Shown here piece by piece: positions 49,973 to 58,853 of a DNA stretch of 64,000 nt. Position numbers and translations under genes: made by a program. Positions within the stretch are counted from its first letter, which is position 1; each line of letters begins with the position of its first letter. Origin of the DNA: Bradyrhizobium sp. 138. GTDB lineage: Bacteria; Pseudomonadota; Alphaproteobacteria; Rhizobiales; Xanthobacteraceae. Under the pieces are notes generated by a model. It did no database searches. It saw only the letters and a program-made list of their open reading frames with translations, and was not told the origin of the DNA. The stretch covers positions 1-64,000 of the forward strand of contig NZ_JADPKT010000072.1 of NCBI RefSeq assembly GCF_023074075.1. The letters run 5' to 3'.

Positions 49973-51016
49973 TTAGGCCACGAAGCGCGGCTGTTCCGCA
50001 CCGGTCCGGCCCGGCAGCACGGCGCCAACCGCCTCGATGCTGGCCACGAAAGCCCTCGCCGAGGCCTCCCAGGTATAGTTGGCGGCGAAGGCCACGCAGT
50101 CCTGCCGGGAGATGTCGAGTGCGGCGAAACAGGCGCTGCGCAGATCGTGATCGAGAGAGCCGACCGGCGCATTGCCGATCACGTCGCGGGGGCCCTTCAC
50201 CGGGAAGGCGGCCACCGGAAGGCCGCTTGCCAGCGCCTCCAACAGGACCAGGCCGAACGTGTCGGTCTTGCTCGGGAACACGAAGACGTCGGCCGCCGCA
50301 TAGATGTCCGCCAGTTCCTCGCCGTGCTTCTCGCCGAGGAAGATCGCATCGGGATAGGCCTCTTCCAGAGCGGCGCGTGCCGGGCCGTCGCCCACGATCA
50401 CCTTGGTGCCGGGCAGATCGAGGTCGAGGAACGCTTCGAGATTCTTCTCCACCGCAACGCGGCCGACCGACAGAAAAACCGGCGCCGGCAGGCAGAGGTC
50501 GATAGCGCGGGGATGGAACAAATGGGTGTCGACGCCGCGTGGCCATAGCACGACGTTGTCGAAGCCGCGGTCGGTCAGCTCGCGCGCGAGCGCCGGCGTT
50601 GCCGCCATCACGGCGCGGCTGGGGCTGTGGAAACGGCGCAGCGCCCGCCAGATCAGCGAGCCCGGAACCGGCACGCGGGCGCGGATATATTCGGGAAAGC
50701 GGGTGTGGAAACTGGTCGTGAACGGCAGCCTGCGCTGGCGGCAATAGCGGCGGACCATCAGGCCGATCGGCCCTTCCGTTGCGATGTGGATGCTGTCGGG
50801 ACGCGCCTCCTCGATCAGCTCTACGATCCGCGCCGGGCGCGGCATGGCGAGGCGCACGTCGCGATAGCTCGGCATCGCAAAGGTGCGGAACGATTGCGGC
50901 GTCAGGAACGCGAATTCGACGCCGAGACTTTTGCCGGCATCGGCGAGTTTGGTCAGCGTCCGAACCACCCCGTTGACTTGCGGGTGCCAGGCGTCGGTCG
51001 CGACCAGGATGCGCAT
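49973..51016 (-). CDS. GT4-type glycosyltransferase
   Basis: A 347-aa GT-B glycosyltransferase. The N-terminus TDAWHPQVNGVVRTL is typical of sulfoquinovosyl/mannosyl-transferases (SqdX, MgtA, PimB group). The C-terminal nucleotide-sugar site has SVGRVAVEKN and FPSKTDTFGLVLLEALASG. It probably glycosylates a membrane lipid. It follows the LpxH-like gene by 13 bases in the same operon. Start 51016 gives the canonical N-terminus. Confidence 0.88.
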   Translation of the reverse strand: MRILVATDAWHPQVNGVVRTLTKLADAGKSLGVEFAFLTPQSFRTFAMPSYRDVRLAMPRPARIVELIEEARPDSIHIATEGPIGLMVRRYCRQRRLPFTTSFHTRFPEYIRARVPVPGSLIWRALRRFHSPSRAVMAATPALARELTDRGFDNVVLWPRGVDTHLFHPRAIDLCLPAPVFLSVGRVAVEKNLEAFLDLDLPGTKVIVGDGPARAALEEAYPDAIFLGEKHGEELADIYAAADVFVFPSKTDTFGLVLLEALASGLPVAAFPVKGPRDVIGNAPVGSLDHDLRSACFAALDISRQDCVAFAANYTWEASARAFVASIEAVGAVLPGRTGAEQPRFVA

Positions 51017-51029
51017 CAGGCGGCCTCTG

Positions 51030-51842
51030 TCATGCAGCTCTGGCTGCAACCTGCGGGACGGTTGCCGGCTTCTGCAAATGATCCGCCCAGGTGATGATCT
51101 CGAAATGACCGTCATCGTGCTCGACGAGCGCGGTGCAGCTCTCGACCCAGTCGCCGCAATTCATGTAGCGAATGCCGCCCTCGTCGCGGATCACGGCGTA
51201 GTGGATGTGGCCGCAGATCACACCGTCGGCGTCGTAGCGTCGCGCCTCGGCGGCGAGCGCCTGCTCGAACGCGCCGATATAGTTGACGGCGTTCTTGACC
51301 TTCTGCTTGGCCCATTGCGACAGCGACCAATAGGGCACGCCGAACAAGCGCCGGAAGAAATTGACGAAGCGATTCATCTGGATCGCGAAGTCGTAGGCCT
51401 TGTCGCCGAGATGGGCGAGCCAGCGCGCGTTCTGCACTACGAGATCGAAGATGTCGCCGTGGATGACGAGATAACGCTTGCCGTCGACGCCAGTGTGGAC
51501 GGTGTTCTCGACCACGTCGATGCCGCCGAAATGCGTGCCGTAATAGTTGCGCAGGAATTCGTCGTGATTGCCGGGGATGTAGACGACCTTGGCGCCCTTG
51601 CGGGCCTTGCGCAGCAGCTTCTGTACGAGGTCGTTGTGCGATTGAGGCCAGTTCCAGCTCGATTTCAGCGCCCAGCCGTCGACGATGTCGCCGACGAGGT
51701 AGATGGTATCGGCATCATGGTAGCGCAGGAAGTCGAGCAGAAGATCGGCTTGAGAACCGCGGGCTCCGAGATGAACGTCGGAGATGAACAACGTGCGAAA
51801 GCGCCGCTCCGGGCTCTCGTCACTCACATCGTAACTTCCCAT
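51030..51842 (-). CDS. LpxH-like calcineurin-type phosphoesterase
   Basis: A 270-aa metallophosphoesterase. The metal-binding motifs appear in order: SDVHLG (D22, H24), GDIVD (D52), GNHD, IHGD and CGHIH. It resembles UDP-2,3-diacylglucosamine pyrophosphatase-like proteins, here paired with a glycosyltransferase, which suggests a lipid-precursor hydrolase in glycolipid synthesis. It is longer than E. coli LpxH (240 aa), so the exact substrate is uncertain. Confidence 0.85.
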   Translation of the reverse strand: MGSYDVSDESPERRFRTLFISDVHLGARGSQADLLLDFLRYHDADTIYLVGDIVDGWALKSSWNWPQSHNDLVQKLLRKARKGAKVVYIPGNHDEFLRNYYGTHFGGIDVVENTVHTGVDGKRYLVIHGDIFDLVVQNARWLAHLGDKAYDFAIQMNRFVNFFRRLFGVPYWSLSQWAKQKVKNAVNYIGAFEQALAAEARRYDADGVICGHIHYAVIRDEGGIRYMNCGDWVESCTALVEHDDGHFEIITWADHLQKPATVPQVAARAA

Positions 51843-52028
51843 GCGTCAGCCTGTAACAATGTCCCGTGACAGGGGAATGACCGATTGAACCCTTGAGGCA
51901 CCTTCAGATACGAATCACGCCTTGCCTCGCCCACCCCGCGAATATCAGTCGGATGCGACAATCAGGCGACATGGCGCCGCAGGGGGTGGATCAGATTGAC
52001 ACTGGAAGCCGCGAGAACAGGTGCGCTC

Positions 52029-52156
52029 CCTCTCCCGCTTGCGGGCCCGCTTGCGGGAGAGGGTTGGGGAGAGGGTGTCTCCCCAATCGATAGTCTCCGT
52101 GTGGAGAGAGCCCTCACCCGCGCCTTCGGCGCGACCTCTCCCGCAAGCGGGAGAGG
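52029..52156. repeat. Palindromic repeat with CTCTCCCGC arms
   Basis: It begins CCTCTCCCGCTTGCGGG and ends CCTCTCCCGCAAGCGGGAG. Each end is itself a hairpin, and the two ends also pair with each other. It accounts for most of the gap between the LpxH-like gene and thiD (51843-52171). It ends 15 bases before the thiD stop, so it may serve as its 3' hairpin. Confidence 0.8.
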
Positions 52157-52171
52157 TTGAGCAAGCCCGCG

Positions 52172-52972
52172 TCAGTAGAACTTGTGGAAATGATGGATCG
52201 GGCCGTGGCCGTGACCGACGGTGAAGCGGTCGGCAGCGCCAATCGCGGCGCCGATCCAGGCCTTGGCGTTGCGCACGGCGCTTTCCAGATCCTCGCCTTT
52301 GGCCAGCCCTGCCGCGACCGCCGAGGACAGCGAGCAGCCGGTGCCATGGGTGTTGCGGGTGGCGAGGCGAGGCGCGGCGAGCGCGATCGTGTGGTCGGCG
52401 TCGATGAGATAGTCGATGCTGTCCGCACCCTCACCGTGCCCGCCCTTGATCAGGACCGCACGGCAGCCGAGCGCCAGCAGGCGCCGCCCCTGGCTTTCGA
52501 TCTCGGCCTCGCTTGCCGCGACCTGCTCGTCGAGCAGCGCCGCAGCCTCCGGCAGATTGGGCGTGATCACGGACGCCAGCGGCATCAGCCGGGTGCGCAG
52601 GGCGTCGATGGCCTCGGATGCCAGCAGGCGGTCACCCGATGTCGCCACCATCACGGGATCGAGCACCACGTGCCCAGGTTTCCAGCGCGAAAGCGCCGCC
52701 GCGATCGCATCGATGCTGGCGACTTGGGCCACCATGCCGATCTTCACGGCACCGACCTCGAGATCGGCGAACACGGCATCGATCTGTGCGGTGACGAAGT
52801 CGGCAGGCACGGCGTGAATGCCGGTGACGCCGCGCGTGTTCTGAGCCGTCAGTGCCGTGATGGCGGAAGCGCCATAAACCCCGAGCGCGGCAAAAGTCTT
52901 CAGGTCGGCCTGGATGCCGGCGCCGCCGCTCGAATCGGAACCGGCGATGGTGAGTGCGACCGGGTTCGTCAT
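52172..52972 (-). CDS. thiD: Hydroxymethylpyrimidine/phosphomethylpyrimidine kinase
   Basis: A 266-aa ribokinase-fold kinase that phosphorylates HMP and HMP-P for thiamine synthesis. Signature AGSDSSGGAGIQADLKT at the N-terminus, the KIGMV segment, and the anion hole HGTGCSLSSAVAA. Start 52972 gives the normal N-terminus; an upstream in-frame ATG would add an unrelated extension. No other thi genes lie near. Confidence 0.93.
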   Translation of the reverse strand: MTNPVALTIAGSDSSGGAGIQADLKTFAALGVYGASAITALTAQNTRGVTGIHAVPADFVTAQIDAVFADLEVGAVKIGMVAQVASIDAIAAALSRWKPGHVVLDPVMVATSGDRLLASEAIDALRTRLMPLASVITPNLPEAAALLDEQVAASEAEIESQGRRLLALGCRAVLIKGGHGEGADSIDYLIDADHTIALAAPRLATRNTHGTGCSLSSAVAAGLAKGEDLESAVRNAKAWIGAAIGAADRFTVGHGHGPIHHFHKFY

Positions 52973-53105
52973 CGCCGGGCACATTTGCTGGATAGGGACA
53001 CCGCCATGGCCTGTCCTAGCGCGACCGTGGAACACCGGCAAGCGCGCCGAGCCCGCGGCCGACCGTGATTCGCGATACCGTGGCGCGCTCGCCGAATCAG
53101 GCGGA

Positions 53106-53129
53106 CATTGCGGGGCTCGCCCCGCAATG
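53106..53129. other. Perfect 11-bp hairpin upstream of the ethylene-receptor-like kinase
   Basis: CATTGCGGGGC / GCCCCGCAATG with a two-base loop, 134 bases before the kinase start. It is not followed by a T-run in either direction, so it may be a repeat remnant or part of the kinase mRNA leader. Confidence 0.35.
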
Positions 53130-53262
53130 GTGCGGGCTTAAAAATGCAACCACGCCGGAGCCTTGGTATAGTCGTGAACCTGCTTCGCCGATGAGAGGTG
53201 GTGGAACTATTTGCGGGCCGCCCGGCCGCAAGCCGCCTGGAACGGAATCTTGGGGTGGAACG

Positions 53263-55242
53263 ATGTGGGCCTTTTTTGAACGTCTCCTCGACTCGTCCAT
53301 GCTGTCACCGCACGGCATCTGCCTGTTGTGGGAGCCTGAGCTGATCTGGCTCCACGTCGTTTCCGACGTCTGCATTGCCGCCGCCTATTTTTCGATCCCG
53401 TTTGCCCTCGCGATCCTGGTCACCAAGCGGCGCGACCTCAAATTCGGCTGGGTCTACTGGGCCTTCGCGATCTTCATCATGGCATGCGGCCTGACCCACG
53501 TGCTGTCGATCTACACGCTCTGGGTTCCGGTCTACGGCATCGAGGGCATCGTCAAGGCAGCGACAGCGGTGGCATCCGTGGTCACGGCGGGCGCGCTCTG
53601 GCCGCTGCTGCCGAAGATCCTGGCGATCCCCTCGCCGTTCGAGTTGCGGCAGGTCCAGGCCGCGCTCGAGGAGGAGGAAATCAAGACCCGGGACGCCACG
53701 CTGCTGCTCCAGCAGGTCAGCGACGCACAGCGCGCGATGCGCGAGAGTGTGGCGCGCCTCACCGCGATCGTCGAGACCGCCGTCGACGGCGTCATCCTGC
53801 TCGATGCGCAGGACCGCATCCTGCTGTTCAATCCGGCCTGCGAGCGCTTGTTCGGCTACTCTGCCGACGAGGTGATGGGCCGGAACGTCGGGATGCTGAT
53901 GCCCGAGGCCGGCGCTGCGCCCGACAGCCACGCGCGGCATTTCGCGACCGCGGGCGAGGCCATTGGCCTGCGCAGGGACGGATCGACCTTTCCGATGGAG
54001 CTGTCGGTCGGCCAGGCGCGGCAGGACGGCGAATTGATCTTCGTCGGCATCGTCCACGACCTGACCGCGCGCAAGCTGACCGAGCGGCAGCTGCAGCAGG
54101 CGCAGAAGATGGAGACGGTCGGTCAGCTCTCCGGCGGCATCGCTCACGACTTCAACAATCTCCTCACCGTCATCATCGGCAACGCCGAGCACTTGAGCGA
54201 GCAGCTCAAGGCTCGGCCCGATCTGCGACGCTTTGCCGACGACATCTGCCAGTCGGGCGAACGGGGCGCCGAGCTGACGCAGCGGCTGCTCGCATTCAGC
54301 CGCCGCCAATTGCTGCAGCCTCAGTTGATCGATTGCCGCGGCCTGCTCGATTCCATGTTCAAGCTGCTCAAGCGCACCTTGCGTGAAGACATCGAGATCA
54401 GGACGAGCTCCGGCCCCGGTACGATCGTGGCGTTTGCCGATCGCGCCCAGCTCGAATCCGCCGTGCTCAATCTCGCGCTCAATGCGCAGGATGCCATGCC
54501 TGCAGGAGGACATTTGTCGCTGAGCACGGAGCTGACCGCGATCGACGAGGACTATCGCGTCCTTCACCCCGAAGTCGCAGCCGGCCCTTACGCGTTGATC
54601 TCGGTCACTGACGACGGCGAAGGCATGACAGCTGACGTCATCGCGCGCGCGTTCGAGCCGTTCTTCACTACCAAGGAAGTCGGTAAAGGCTCGGGTCTCG
54701 GCCTCAGCATGGTCTATGGCTTTGCGAAGCAATCAGGCGGCCATGTCTCGATCTACAGCGAGACAGGCCTTGGGACGACGGTCCGGATCTATCTGCCGCG
54801 CGCCGACACCGGACAATCGCAGGCCGACCTGTCCGATGGCGAGGACGCAGCGCCGCGAGGATACGAGACGATCCTGATCGCCGAGGACGATCCGTTCGTT
54901 CGCTCCTCCGTCATTCGCAGGGTGGAAGCGCTTGGATATCGCGTCGTTGCCGCGGTCAACGGCAAGGAGGCCTTGCAGCAGCTGCGCACCGACCCCAGCA
55001 TCGACATGCTGTTCACCGATATCGTGATGCCGGGCGGCATGAGCGGCTGGGAGCTCGCCGATCAGGCGCGGCGGATTCGTCCCGCGCTGCCGGTCCTGTT
55101 CACCTCGGGCTACGCACTGGAGACCCTGGTCGAGCAGGGCCGTGCGCATGCGCAGGCGATCGTGCTGACCAAGCCCTATCGCAAGGTCGAGCTCGCCCAG
55201 CGGCTCAGGGATGCATTCGCCGCGGCGGTCGTGACGTCCTGA
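53263..55242 (+). CDS. Ethylene-receptor-like hybrid histidine kinase
   Basis: A 659-aa membrane protein. The first ~120 residues contain three helices with the ethylene-binding-domain signature of plant ETR1: D35, Y42 in AYFSIP, C75 and H79 in ACGLTH, at the same spacing as ETR1 D25, Y32, C65 and H69. A coiled coil (125-165), a PAS domain (165-285), HisKA with H295 (GGIAHDFNNLLT), an ATPase domain (NAQDAMPAGG, DDGEGM, GSGLGLSMVYG) and a receiver with D586 and K637 follow. It should autophosphorylate and pass phosphate to its own receiver. Start 53263 has GGTGGA upstream. Ethylene binding is inferred from the conserved residues. Confidence 0.9.
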   Translation: MWAFFERLLDSSMLSPHGICLLWEPELIWLHVVSDVCIAAAYFSIPFALAILVTKRRDLKFGWVYWAFAIFIMACGLTHVLSIYTLWVPVYGIEGIVKAATAVASVVTAGALWPLLPKILAIPSPFELRQVQAALEEEEIKTRDATLLLQQVSDAQRAMRESVARLTAIVETAVDGVILLDAQDRILLFNPACERLFGYSADEVMGRNVGMLMPEAGAAPDSHARHFATAGEAIGLRRDGSTFPMELSVGQARQDGELIFVGIVHDLTARKLTERQLQQAQKMETVGQLSGGIAHDFNNLLTVIIGNAEHLSEQLKARPDLRRFADDICQSGERGAELTQRLLAFSRRQLLQPQLIDCRGLLDSMFKLLKRTLREDIEIRTSSGPGTIVAFADRAQLESAVLNLALNAQDAMPAGGHLSLSTELTAIDEDYRVLHPEVAAGPYALISVTDDGEGMTADVIARAFEPFFTTKEVGKGSGLGLSMVYGFAKQSGGHVSIYSETGLGTTVRIYLPRADTGQSQADLSDGEDAAPRGYETILIAEDDPFVRSSVIRRVEALGYRVVAAVNGKEALQQLRTDPSIDMLFTDIVMPGGMSGWELADQARRIRPALPVLFTSGYALETLVEQGRAHAQAIVLTKPYRKVELAQRLRDAFAAAVVTS

Positions 55243-55337
55243 AATTCCGACCGGCATCTGGCGGCCGGCAAGTCCGCTTGCTAAACCATGCCGGTTTTGG
55301 CCTATTAGCCGCCAGATACGCTTTCGGAGTGCCCGCG

Positions 55338-55583
55338 ATGGTTCCTTTTTTCGTCCAGATCAAATGCAAGCTCGGACAGTCCTATACGGTCGCCAATGCG
55401 CTTGCCGAAGCCGAGATCGCTTCCGAGATCTACTCCACGGCCGGCCAATACGACCTCCTGGTGAAGTTCTACGTCGACAAGGACACCGACATCGGCCATT
55501 TCGTGAACGAGAAGGTGCAGGTGCTGCCGGGCATCCAGGACACCCTCACCATCATCACCTTCAAGGCGTTCGGCGCGAGCTGA
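55338..55583 (+). CDS. Stand-alone AsnC/Lrp ligand-binding (RAM) domain
   Basis: An 81-aa protein matching the effector domain of Lrp/AsnC regulators (PFFVQIKCKLGQSYTVANAL, GQYDLLVKFYV, LPGIQDTLTIITFKAF) without the DNA-binding part. Such SAM proteins (stand-alone RAM) bind amino acids and may co-assemble with full Lrp proteins. A CGGAG site precedes the ATG. Confidence 0.88.
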   Translation: MVPFFVQIKCKLGQSYTVANALAEAEIASEIYSTAGQYDLLVKFYVDKDTDIGHFVNEKVQVLPGIQDTLTIITFKAFGAS

Positions 55584-55592
55584 GCTCGTAAG

Positions 55593-56531
55593 CTAACCGG
55601 CTTCCTTGCCAGCTTCCTTGCGCTTGGGCCGCGGCGGCCCCTCCACCGGCGGCAGCGATTTGAGGTAGTCCGCCATCGCCGCAAGGTCCTCGTCGGACAA
55701 TTGCGAGGTGTTCTTGATCACACGCCTCATCGCGCCGCCGACGCTGTCGCCGTCGGGCAATTCGCCGTTTTTGAGGAAATAGGCAATATCCTTCGCGCTC
55801 CACTCGCCGAGGCGCTTCTGTGTGATGTTGGGCACCCAGCCCTCGCCTTCCGGATTGGGCCCGCCGGCAAAGCGCTGCCCCGAGCGGATGCCGCCGAGCG
55901 CGTTGCGCGGGCTGTGGCATTCGGCGCAATGGCCAAAACTGTTGACGAGATAGGCGCCGCGATTCCATTGCGGCGACTTCGCACCGTCGGCAATCAGCGG
56001 CTTGTCGTCCAGAAACAGGAATTTCCAGATCCCGACATTGCGGCGGATGTTGAAGGGAAGGCTCATGTCGTGGTCGCGCACCTTGCCGGTCACAGGCGCA
56101 AGCGTCTTCAGATAGGCGAAGAGATCGAGCACATCCTCGCGCCTTGCGTGCCGATAGGACGTATAGGGAAAGGCAGGAAAATAATGCTGCCCGCCCGGCG
56201 AAACGCCGAGCATCACCGCGTTGACGAAGTCGGTGTCGGTCCATTTGCCGATGCCGTCATTCGGGTCGGGGGAGATGTTCGGCGCGTAGAACGTTCCGAA
56301 CGGCGATTTGATCGCGACGCCGCCGCCGAGCCTGACACGATCGGGCTGGTCGGGCGTGGCATGGCAGGACGCGCAGCCTCCGGCGTTGAACATCGCCTCG
56401 CCATTGGCAAGGTTTGCCACATGGGCCGGCGCATTGCCCGCCGCTGCCACCACCGGCGCGCTGAGCCACCAATAGACGCCCGCGGCAGCGAGCGCAGCGA
56501 GCAGCCCTCCGAGAATTGTTCGTTGCAACAT
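55593..56531 (-). CDS. Di-haem cytochrome c
   Basis: A 312-aa periplasmic cytochrome with an N-terminal anchor or signal helix and two haem sites, CASCH (C53, C56, H57) and CAECH (C202, C205, H206). The layout resembles cytochrome subunits of membrane alcohol or gluconate dehydrogenases, which have three haems; here only two CxxCH motifs are present. The C-terminal tail is Pro/Lys-rich. No dehydrogenase subunit is adjacent, so the electron donor is unknown. Confidence 0.88.
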   Translation of the reverse strand: MLQRTILGGLLAALAAAGVYWWLSAPVVAAAGNAPAHVANLANGEAMFNAGGCASCHATPDQPDRVRLGGGVAIKSPFGTFYAPNISPDPNDGIGKWTDTDFVNAVMLGVSPGGQHYFPAFPYTSYRHARREDVLDLFAYLKTLAPVTGKVRDHDMSLPFNIRRNVGIWKFLFLDDKPLIADGAKSPQWNRGAYLVNSFGHCAECHSPRNALGGIRSGQRFAGGPNPEGEGWVPNITQKRLGEWSAKDIAYFLKNGELPDGDSVGGAMRRVIKNTSQLSDEDLAAMADYLKSLPPVEGPPRPKRKEAGKEAG

Positions 56532-56686
56532 GCAGATCCATTCACGCGTCGCGGCAAACTTATGCCCGATATCGTCGCGGCTCCAACCACGAAGAATTTA
56601 GCCCGCCCTCGCCGGAAACGGGAATAAACTGAAATGCCGGCTGTTGGAAGTTTGTCAGCCCAAACGGGTTCAGCAGGGAGAATGTC

Positions 56687-57103
56687 ATGAACAAGACCGT
56701 CATCGCCGTGTTAGCGCTCGGTGCCGTCGCTTTTGCGGGCCCAGCCACCGCCGAAAAGCTGAAAGCAACGCTCGACGGCAAGTCCGAAGTGCCGGCAACA
56801 ACCACCAGCGGCACCGGAACCGCCGATCTGGATTATGATGCCGCCAGCAAGAAGCTGTCCTGGACCGTCACCTATTCCGGGCTCTCCGGCCCTGCGACCG
56901 CCGCGCATTTTCATGGGCCTGCGGAGGCCGGCAAGAACGCCGGCGTCGCAGTCGCGATCCCGAATGCGACGGCGAGCCCGGTGAAGGGCGAAGCGGTGCT
57001 CACGGACGCGCAGGCCGCCGATCTGCTCGGCGGCAAGTACTACATCAACATCCACACCGCGGCCAATCCGGGCGGCGAGATCCGTGGTCAGGTGACGAAG
57101 TAA
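56687..57103 (+). CDS. CHRD-domain exported protein
   Basis: A 138-aa precursor with a signal peptide ending at GPATA. The CHRD domain covers the mature part (ATLDGKSEVPATTTSGTG, AAHFHGPAEAGKNAG, YYINIHTAANPGGEIRGQV), a beta-sandwich named for chordin, with conserved His residues that may bind metal. Bacterial CHRD proteins are periplasmic or extracellular; function unknown. It has its own strong terminator. Confidence 0.9.
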   Translation: MNKTVIAVLALGAVAFAGPATAEKLKATLDGKSEVPATTTSGTGTADLDYDAASKKLSWTVTYSGLSGPATAAHFHGPAEAGKNAGVAVAIPNATASPVKGEAVLTDAQAADLLGGKYYINIHTAANPGGEIRGQVTK

Positions 57104-57126
57104 GCCCAATGCTGCTTCGCCGTGCG

Positions 57127-57159
57127 AAGGCCGGACGCAGGAGGGGCGTCCGGCCTTTT
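57127..57159 (+). terminator. Rho-independent terminator after the CHRD gene
   Basis: A 12-bp perfect stem (AAGGCCGGACGC / GCGTCCGGCCTT) with a 7-base loop, followed by TTTTC. Confidence 0.9.
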
Positions 57160-57176
57160 CGATTCGGGGTGCGCTC

Positions 57177-57280
57177 TAAAGCATGATCCGGAAAAGTGCG
57201 CAGCGGTTTTCCGAAAAGATCATGCTCAAACAACAACCTAAAGCGCGATGGCGATTCATCCTAACCGCATCGCGCTTTAG
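57177..57280. repeat. Pair of palindromic repeats at the PLP gene 3' end
   Basis: Two adjacent dyads: AAAGCATGATCCGGAAAA ... TTTTCCGAAAAGATCATGC, then AAAGCGCGATG ... CATCGCGCTTT, the second running through the stop codon at 57277-57279. The first is a widespread alphaproteobacterial repeat. Together they may form the 3' end of the convergent transcript. Confidence 0.8.
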
Positions 57281-58560
57281 GCCGCGTTCAGCGCCTGCGT
57301 GAGGTCGGCGATCAGGTCCGACGGGTTCTCGATGCCGATCGACAGCCGGATCGTGGAATCGAGCACGCCGATCTTCTGGCGGATGTCGGCGGGAACGCCG
57401 GAATGGGTCATGGTTGCAGGCAGGCTCGCGAGCGACTCAGTGCCGCCGAGACTCACCGCCAGCTTGAGGATCTGCAGTGCGTTGAGGAATTTCACGGCGG
57501 CCTCCTTGCCGCCGACGATGTCGAAAGAGAAGGTGGAGCCCGCCCCCAGGCACTGCCGCGCGAACGCACGGCCGGCCGGCGACGTCTCCTCGTGATGACC
57601 GAGGTAGTGGACCTTGGCGACCTTGGGATGATCGCGCAGGAAGTCCGCAACGAGGCGCGCGTTGCTGTTGGCCTTCTCCATGCGCAGGCTCAATGTCTCC
57701 AGCGAGCGGTTGATCATCCAGCAGGAATGCGGATCGAGCTGGGTGCCGATGGCGCCGCGCAGCGCCTTGATGCCCTTCATGATCGCCTTCGAGCCGAGCG
57801 CTGCACCCGCGATCAGATCGGAATGTCCGCCGACATATTTCGTCAGTGAATACAGCGAAATATCAGCGCCGTGCTCGATCGGCCGCTGAAACACCGGCCC
57901 GAGCAGCGTATTGTCGCAGGCGATGATCGGCGTGTGCCCTTGCGCCTTTCCGATGGAATCGGCGACACGGCGGATCATGGCGATGTCGACCAGGCCGTTG
58001 GTCGGATTGGCCGGCGTCTCGATCAGGATCATCGAGACGCGACCCTTGGCCATGGCCTCTTCCGCGGCCTGCTTGACCGCGGCTTCGTCGATCCCGTCGG
58101 CGAAGCCGACGGCGCCGATCGACAGGCGCGCCAACGTGTTGGTCAGCAGCGTTTCGGTCCCGCCATAGAGCGGCTGGGAGTGCAGGATGACGTCGCCGGG
58201 GCGGACGAAGGCCAGGATCGTGGTCGCGATCGCCGCCATGCCGGACGAGAACAGCGCGCAGCTCTCGGTGCGCTCGTAGATCGAGAGCCTGTCCTCGACG
58301 ATCTCGCTGTTGGGATGATTGAAGCGCGAATAGACCAGGCCCGCGCCCATGCCCTCCGGCGGCTCGCGCCGGCCGGCAACGAAATCGAAAAAGTCCTGCC
58401 CGTCATCGGCCGTCCTGAACACGAAGGTGGAGGTCAGGAACACCGGCGGCTTGATCGCGCCTTCCGACAGCTGCGGATCATAGCCATAGGTCAGCATCAG
58501 CGTCTCGGGATGCAGCATGTGATTGCCGATATGCGTCTTCGACGGAAACGGTTTTGCCAT
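57277..58560 (-). CDS. Cystathionine gamma-synthase/methionine gamma-lyase family PLP enzyme
   Basis: A 427-aa fold-type I trans-sulfuration enzyme. PLP lysine is K241 in SLYSLTKYVGGHSD, with YSRFNHPN and SSGMAAIATT upstream and GGTESLASLPATMTHS near the C-terminus. It acts on homoserine esters, cystathionine or methionine; the precise member (MetB, MetZ, MegL) cannot be fixed from sequence. Start 58560 was chosen because the longer in-frame extension has no family match. Confidence 0.85.
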   Translation of the reverse strand: MAKPFPSKTHIGNHMLHPETLMLTYGYDPQLSEGAIKPPVFLTSTFVFRTADDGQDFFDFVAGRREPPEGMGAGLVYSRFNHPNSEIVEDRLSIYERTESCALFSSGMAAIATTILAFVRPGDVILHSQPLYGGTETLLTNTLARLSIGAVGFADGIDEAAVKQAAEEAMAKGRVSMILIETPANPTNGLVDIAMIRRVADSIGKAQGHTPIIACDNTLLGPVFQRPIEHGADISLYSLTKYVGGHSDLIAGAALGSKAIMKGIKALRGAIGTQLDPHSCWMINRSLETLSLRMEKANSNARLVADFLRDHPKVAKVHYLGHHEETSPAGRAFARQCLGAGSTFSFDIVGGKEAAVKFLNALQILKLAVSLGGTESLASLPATMTHSGVPADIRQKIGVLDSTIRLSIGIENPSDLIADLTQALNAA

Positions 58561-58710
58561 GGCCTGTCTCGCTGTTGATTGAGATCCTCGCCGCGCGCTG
58601 GAACTCCTGATGTCATGCACTCGGGAACAGGATGCGCCGACTCGCATCAACGCCGCGGCCGTCGGTACGAAGATAACTGCTCCGGCAGCGATCCGTCAGA
58701 CCTTGCGAAC

Positions 58711-58742
58711 AGAAAAGGGCGGTCGCTTTCGCAACCGCCCTT
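58711..58742 (-). terminator. Rho-independent terminator of the cytochrome c' gene
   Basis: A 9-bp stem AAGGGCGGT / ACCGCCCTT; read on the minus strand it is followed by TTTTCTG. It lies about 110 bases past the cytochrome stop. Confidence 0.75.
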
Positions 58743-58749
58743 CGATTCC

Positions 58750-58837
58750 CGTAGCCCGGATGAGCGAAGCGACATCCGGGTTAGGTCCATCAACTCGCAC
58801 AGGCTTCCCGGATATCGCTTCGCTCATCCGGGCTACG
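58750..58837. repeat. Palindromic repeat related to family B
   Basis: CGTAGCCCGGATGAGCGAAGC ... GCTTCGCTCATCCGGGCTACG, arms of about 21 bases with near-perfect pairing around a 46-base centre. It lies between the cytochrome stop and its terminator. Confidence 0.8.
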
Positions 58838-58853
58838 AAGCCTCTCTTCGGCC

